From Bradyrhizobium genosp. L (GTDB lineage Bacteria; Pseudomonadota; Alphaproteobacteria; Rhizobiales; Xanthobacteraceae), in assembly GCF_015624485.1 (NCBI RefSeq), contig NZ_CP061378.1, positions 5,394,001 through 5,458,000 on the forward strand: a stretch of DNA of 64,000 bases, read 5' to 3'. Under the pieces are notes generated by a model. The model saw only the letters and a list, made by a program, of their open reading frames with translations, was not told the origin of the DNA and did not search any database. Position numbers and translations under genes: made by a program. Within the stretch, counting starts at the first letter, position 1, and every line of letters begins with the position of its first letter. Below are positions 61,634-64,000 of the stretch, in pieces.

Positions 61634-62606
61634 GACCTCTCGGCGGCTTGCGTGGCGATGTGACCAGGTCGATCAGGCTACCAAGAATGCCCTTGGGCAG
61701 GAAGATGATGAACAGCACCAGCAGCACGCCGTAGACCAGATTGTCCCAGCCGACCGCCTTGGTGCCGAAGGAGATCCGCAGCACCTCAGCGAGCACGATG
61801 GTGATGACGGCGCCGACCGTCGGCCCCAGCGCCACATAGACGCCGCCGACGATGGCGGCGAACACCATCTGCAAGGACACCGCGATGCCGCTGACCGTGT
61901 CGGGCGAGATGAACATCTGGTACTGGCAATACAGCGCGCCTGCTAGCGCCGTCATCAGCGCGCTGATCAGGGTGATCTTGAGTTTTTCGGCGGTGACGTT
62001 GACGCCGGCCGCCGCCGCCGCATCCTCATCCTCCGAGATCGCCTCCATGGCGTGACGGATCATGCTGCGGTCGATCGCGCGCCAGATCACCAGACCCATG
62101 ACCCAGACCGCGAGCGTGACCAGATACCAGGTGATCTTGTCGTCGAATTGCAGCGCGAGCAGCCCCTTGCCGCTCGGCGCGCGCTGCGGGGTCAGGCCGA
62201 GCGAGCCGCCGGTATAGTCGCGCGTCGCGGTGATCACCTGCAACACGATGCCTGATAGCGCGAGCGTCACCAGCACGAAATAATGGCCAGTGATGCGAAA
62301 GCGGAAGCAGGGATAGGCGACGATCAGCGCGAGCACGCCCGCAGTCGCCATGCTCACGGGAATGCCGATCCAGGGCGTGACGCCCAAGTGATTCCACAGC
62401 AGCGCCGTGACATAGGCACCGACGCCCATGAAGCCGCCATGGCCGAGCGAGACCAGCCCGAAGCGGCCCATGATCGACCACGAGGTGTAGGCGAACGACC
62501 AGATCAGGATCAGCACCAGCAGATGCAGATGATAGGGATCGCGGTGCACGAAGGGCAGCGCGACCAGCGCGACCACCGCGATGATCCATCCCGCAAGCCT
62601 GCTCAC
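61599..62606 (-). CDS. livM: Branched-chain amino-acid-type ABC transporter permease (LivM)
   Basis: The protein has 335 residues with about ten membrane helices and LivM landmarks 'LVSLGHGGFMGVGAYVTALLW', 'YPCFRFRITGHYFVLVTLALSGIV', 'LAGALYCQYQMFISPDTVSG'. GTG 62606 overlaps the livH stop by 4 bases (gtga) and begins the hydrophobic region; a longer upstream frame reads antisense-like residues. Substrate may be a branched-chain amino acid, amide or urea. Confidence 0.88.
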   Translation of the reverse strand: MSRLAGWIIAVVALVALPFVHRDPYHLHLLVLILIWSFAYTSWSIMGRFGLVSLGHGGFMGVGAYVTALLWNHLGVTPWIGIPVSMATAGVLALIVAYPCFRFRITGHYFVLVTLALSGIVLQVITATRDYTGGSLGLTPQRAPSGKGLLALQFDDKITWYLVTLAVWVMGLVIWRAIDRSMIRHAMEAISEDEDAAAAAGVNVTAEKLKITLISALMTALAGALYCQYQMFISPDTVSGIAVSLQMVFAAIVGGVYVALGPTVGAVITIVLAEVLRISFGTKAVGWDNLVYGVLLVLFIIFLPKGILGSLIDLVTSPRKPPRGHEQQTVPIARR

Positions 62607-63484
62607 GAGCGCCTCGCCAGCAGGCCCGCGGGCCGGATGAACATCATCACGATGAAGAAGGCGAACGCCAGCACGTAGCCCCATTCGAGATCGGAGAACA
62701 GGCCGCCGAGCGAGATGATCTCGGCGAACAGGAAGGCGGCGATGAAGCCGCCGATGAAATTGCCGAGCCCGCCGAGCACGCAGATCAGGAAGGTGATCGG
62801 CCCGAACGACAGGCCGACGAACGGATGCACGTCATATTGCAGCACCAGCAGGCATGCGGCGAGGCCTGCCAGCCCGCCGCCGATCGCCGAGGTGACGAGA
62901 TAGATCCGCTTCGCGTCGACGCCCATCAGCGGCATGATCTGGCGGTCCTGCGCGATGGCGCGGATCGCGGTGCCGGTGAAGGTGCGGGTCAGGAACAGAT
63001 AGACGCCGATCATGCCGAGCAGCGCCGCCGCGAACGACAGCAATCGCGCGTAGCTGAAATTCATCTCGCCGAGCGCCAGCACCGGCAGGCGGATGCCGAG
63101 ATTCTTGAAGTCGATGCCGAAGGCGACGGTGGCGAAGCTCTGCAGGATGAACAGCACGCCGCCGGTCGCCAGCAGCTGGTTGATCGGCGGCGCGGTCAAC
63201 AGCGGCGCGATGACGAGGTAATGCAGCGCGGCGCCGAGCAGCGCGACCAGCAGGATCACCAGCGGCGCCGCGGCCCAGTACGGCAGGCCGAACACCTGCA
63301 CGAGATAGTACATGCCGTACATCCCGATCATCACGAGCTCGGCGTAGCAGATCCAGGTGACGTCGATGACGCCGAAAATCAGATTGAGCCCGAGCGCCAA
63401 CAGCGCCAGCACGCCACCGAGCAGGATGCCGTTGATGACGGCTTCCAGAAGATAGATGTCGAAGATATCGAGGATTGCGTGCAT
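62603..63484 (-). CDS. livH: Branched-chain amino-acid-type ABC transporter permease (LivH)
   Basis: The protein has 293 residues with LivH landmarks 'VINGILLGGVLALLALGLNLIFGVIDV', 'GTAIRAIAQDRQIMPLMGVDAKRIYLVTSAIGGGLAGLA', 'LGGLGNFIGGFIAAFLF'. ATG 63484 is preferred over GTG 63490. Coupled to livM by a 4-base overlap. Confidence 0.9.
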   Translation of the reverse strand: MHAILDIFDIYLLEAVINGILLGGVLALLALGLNLIFGVIDVTWICYAELVMIGMYGMYYLVQVFGLPYWAAAPLVILLVALLGAALHYLVIAPLLTAPPINQLLATGGVLFILQSFATVAFGIDFKNLGIRLPVLALGEMNFSYARLLSFAAALLGMIGVYLFLTRTFTGTAIRAIAQDRQIMPLMGVDAKRIYLVTSAIGGGLAGLAACLLVLQYDVHPFVGLSFGPITFLICVLGGLGNFIGGFIAAFLFAEIISLGGLFSDLEWGYVLAFAFFIVMMFIRPAGLLARRS

Positions 63485-63583
63485 GGTCACTCTGCCCTAG
63501 ATCATGAGGCCCAGCTGAACTTGCGCAGGCGTCATCCTGAGAGAATGTGAATGCATGACTCTCGATGACGCAACATACGCGAT

Positions 63584-63608
63584 GTCGTCCCGGCGAAAGC
63601 CGGGACGA
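63584..63608. repeat. Perfect hairpin between livF and livH
   Basis: gtcgtcccggc-gaaa-gccgggacgac: 11-base arms with a GAAA loop, sharing its pattern with the repeat ends at 50587 and 50691. Sits inside the transporter operon, 37 bases beyond the livF stop. Confidence 0.75.
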
Positions 63609-63645
63609 CGAGGGGAGAGATTCGCCGCATCCCTGTCATCATCCC

Positions 63646-64000
63646 TCACACCCCCAGATACGCCTGCTTGATGGTGTCGCTCGCCGCGAGCTCTGCCGCG
63701 GTGCCGGCAGCGCGGATGGAGCCTGCTTCCAGCAGATAGGCGCGGTCCACGACGCGCAGCACCTGCTGCACGTTCTGCTCGACGATCAGGACCGTCAGCC
63801 CGCTGGCACGGATGCGCTTCACCAGCTCGAACACCTGCTGCACCACGACCGGGGCGAGCCCGGCCGACGGCTCGTCGAGCAGCAGCAGTTTCGGGTTCGA
63901 CATCAGCGCGCGGCCGATCGCGCACATCTGTTGCTCACCGCCCGACATGGTGCCGGCCATCTGGTGGCCGCGCTCCTTCAGGCGCGGGAACAGCTCGAAC
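63646..64000 (-). CDS. livF: Branched-chain amino-acid-type ABC transporter ATP-binding protein (LivF), partial
   Basis: The last 117 residues of the protein: signature 'MSGGEQQMCAIGRALMSNPKLLLLDEPSAGLAP' (ABC signature plus Walker B) and the LivF-like end 'VDRAYLLEAGSIRAAGTAAELAASDTIKQAYLGV'. The N-terminal half with Walker A lies beyond the right edge of the window. Confidence 0.9.
   Translation of the reverse strand, partial: FELFPRLKERGHQMAGTMSGGEQQMCAIGRALMSNPKLLLLDEPSAGLAPVVVQQVFELVKRIRASGLTVLIVEQNVQQVLRVVDRAYLLEAGSIRAAGTAAELAASDTIKQAYLGV

Overview
The window is high-GC DNA from an alphaproteobacterium, most likely Bradyrhizobium or a close relative. The grounds are protein similarity recognised from memory, the gene content (rhizobial-type BioB, DeoC plus tandem aldehyde dehydrogenase, many ABC and TRAP importers) and the abundant intergenic palindromes typical of that group. 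No search could be run, so the genus is an inference.

1-13.2 kb is a quinoprotein (PQQ) and rare-earth locus. It encodes a PQQ alcohol dehydrogenase carrying the extra lanthanide-ligand Asp, its c-type cytochrome and a XoxJ-like binding protein (10263-13216). Divergent from these lie a lanmodulin-like four-EF-hand protein (9471-9872) and a tiny stand-alone pqqA (9052-9132). Further left are the poorly understood 'quinoprotein relay' proteins (CxxxCW protein, second orphan binding protein, zinc metallohydrolase, SoxYZ-like carrier), an NMT1-type ABC importer, several small secreted proteins and an outer-membrane barrel protein.

13.3-23.5 kb is a flagellar hook/filament block on the minus strand: fliC, fliD, fliS, flgD, flgE, two small coiled-coil genes, flgK and flgL. 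An ECF sigma factor lies upstream and a putative anti-sigma membrane protein is embedded. 23.9-28.6 kb carries a HAD-like protein, a glycosyltransferase-like protein and a formyltransferase, a plausible surface-glycan or flagellin-modification cassette. 28.7-30.3 kb is an ISNCY-type insertion sequence whose transposase is split into two halves on opposite strands.

30.3-46.0 kb holds bioB and then a deoxysugar catabolic region: deoC, tandem aldehyde dehydrogenase, RbsD-like mutarotase, ribokinase and a complete sugar ABC importer, with a divergent DeoR-type regulator and a second, ribose-type importer. A shared AT-rich motif (ATGTTATTATT) occurs in both promoter regions, suggesting one regulon.

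46.2-58.8 kb contains tRNA-Lys, a Spy/CpxP-like protein, a DctPQM TRAP transporter, a GH76-like protein, a ClC channel, a TPR-methyltransferase, a LysR regulator, and leuA preceded by a leucine-rich leader peptide with competing hairpins. 58.8-60.5 kb is a degenerate stretch with an IS1 remnant and an orphan gene, ending at a leucine-type tRNA whose anticodon reads UUA. The window closes with ppk2 and a branched-chain amino-acid-type ABC operon (livM, livH, partial livF).
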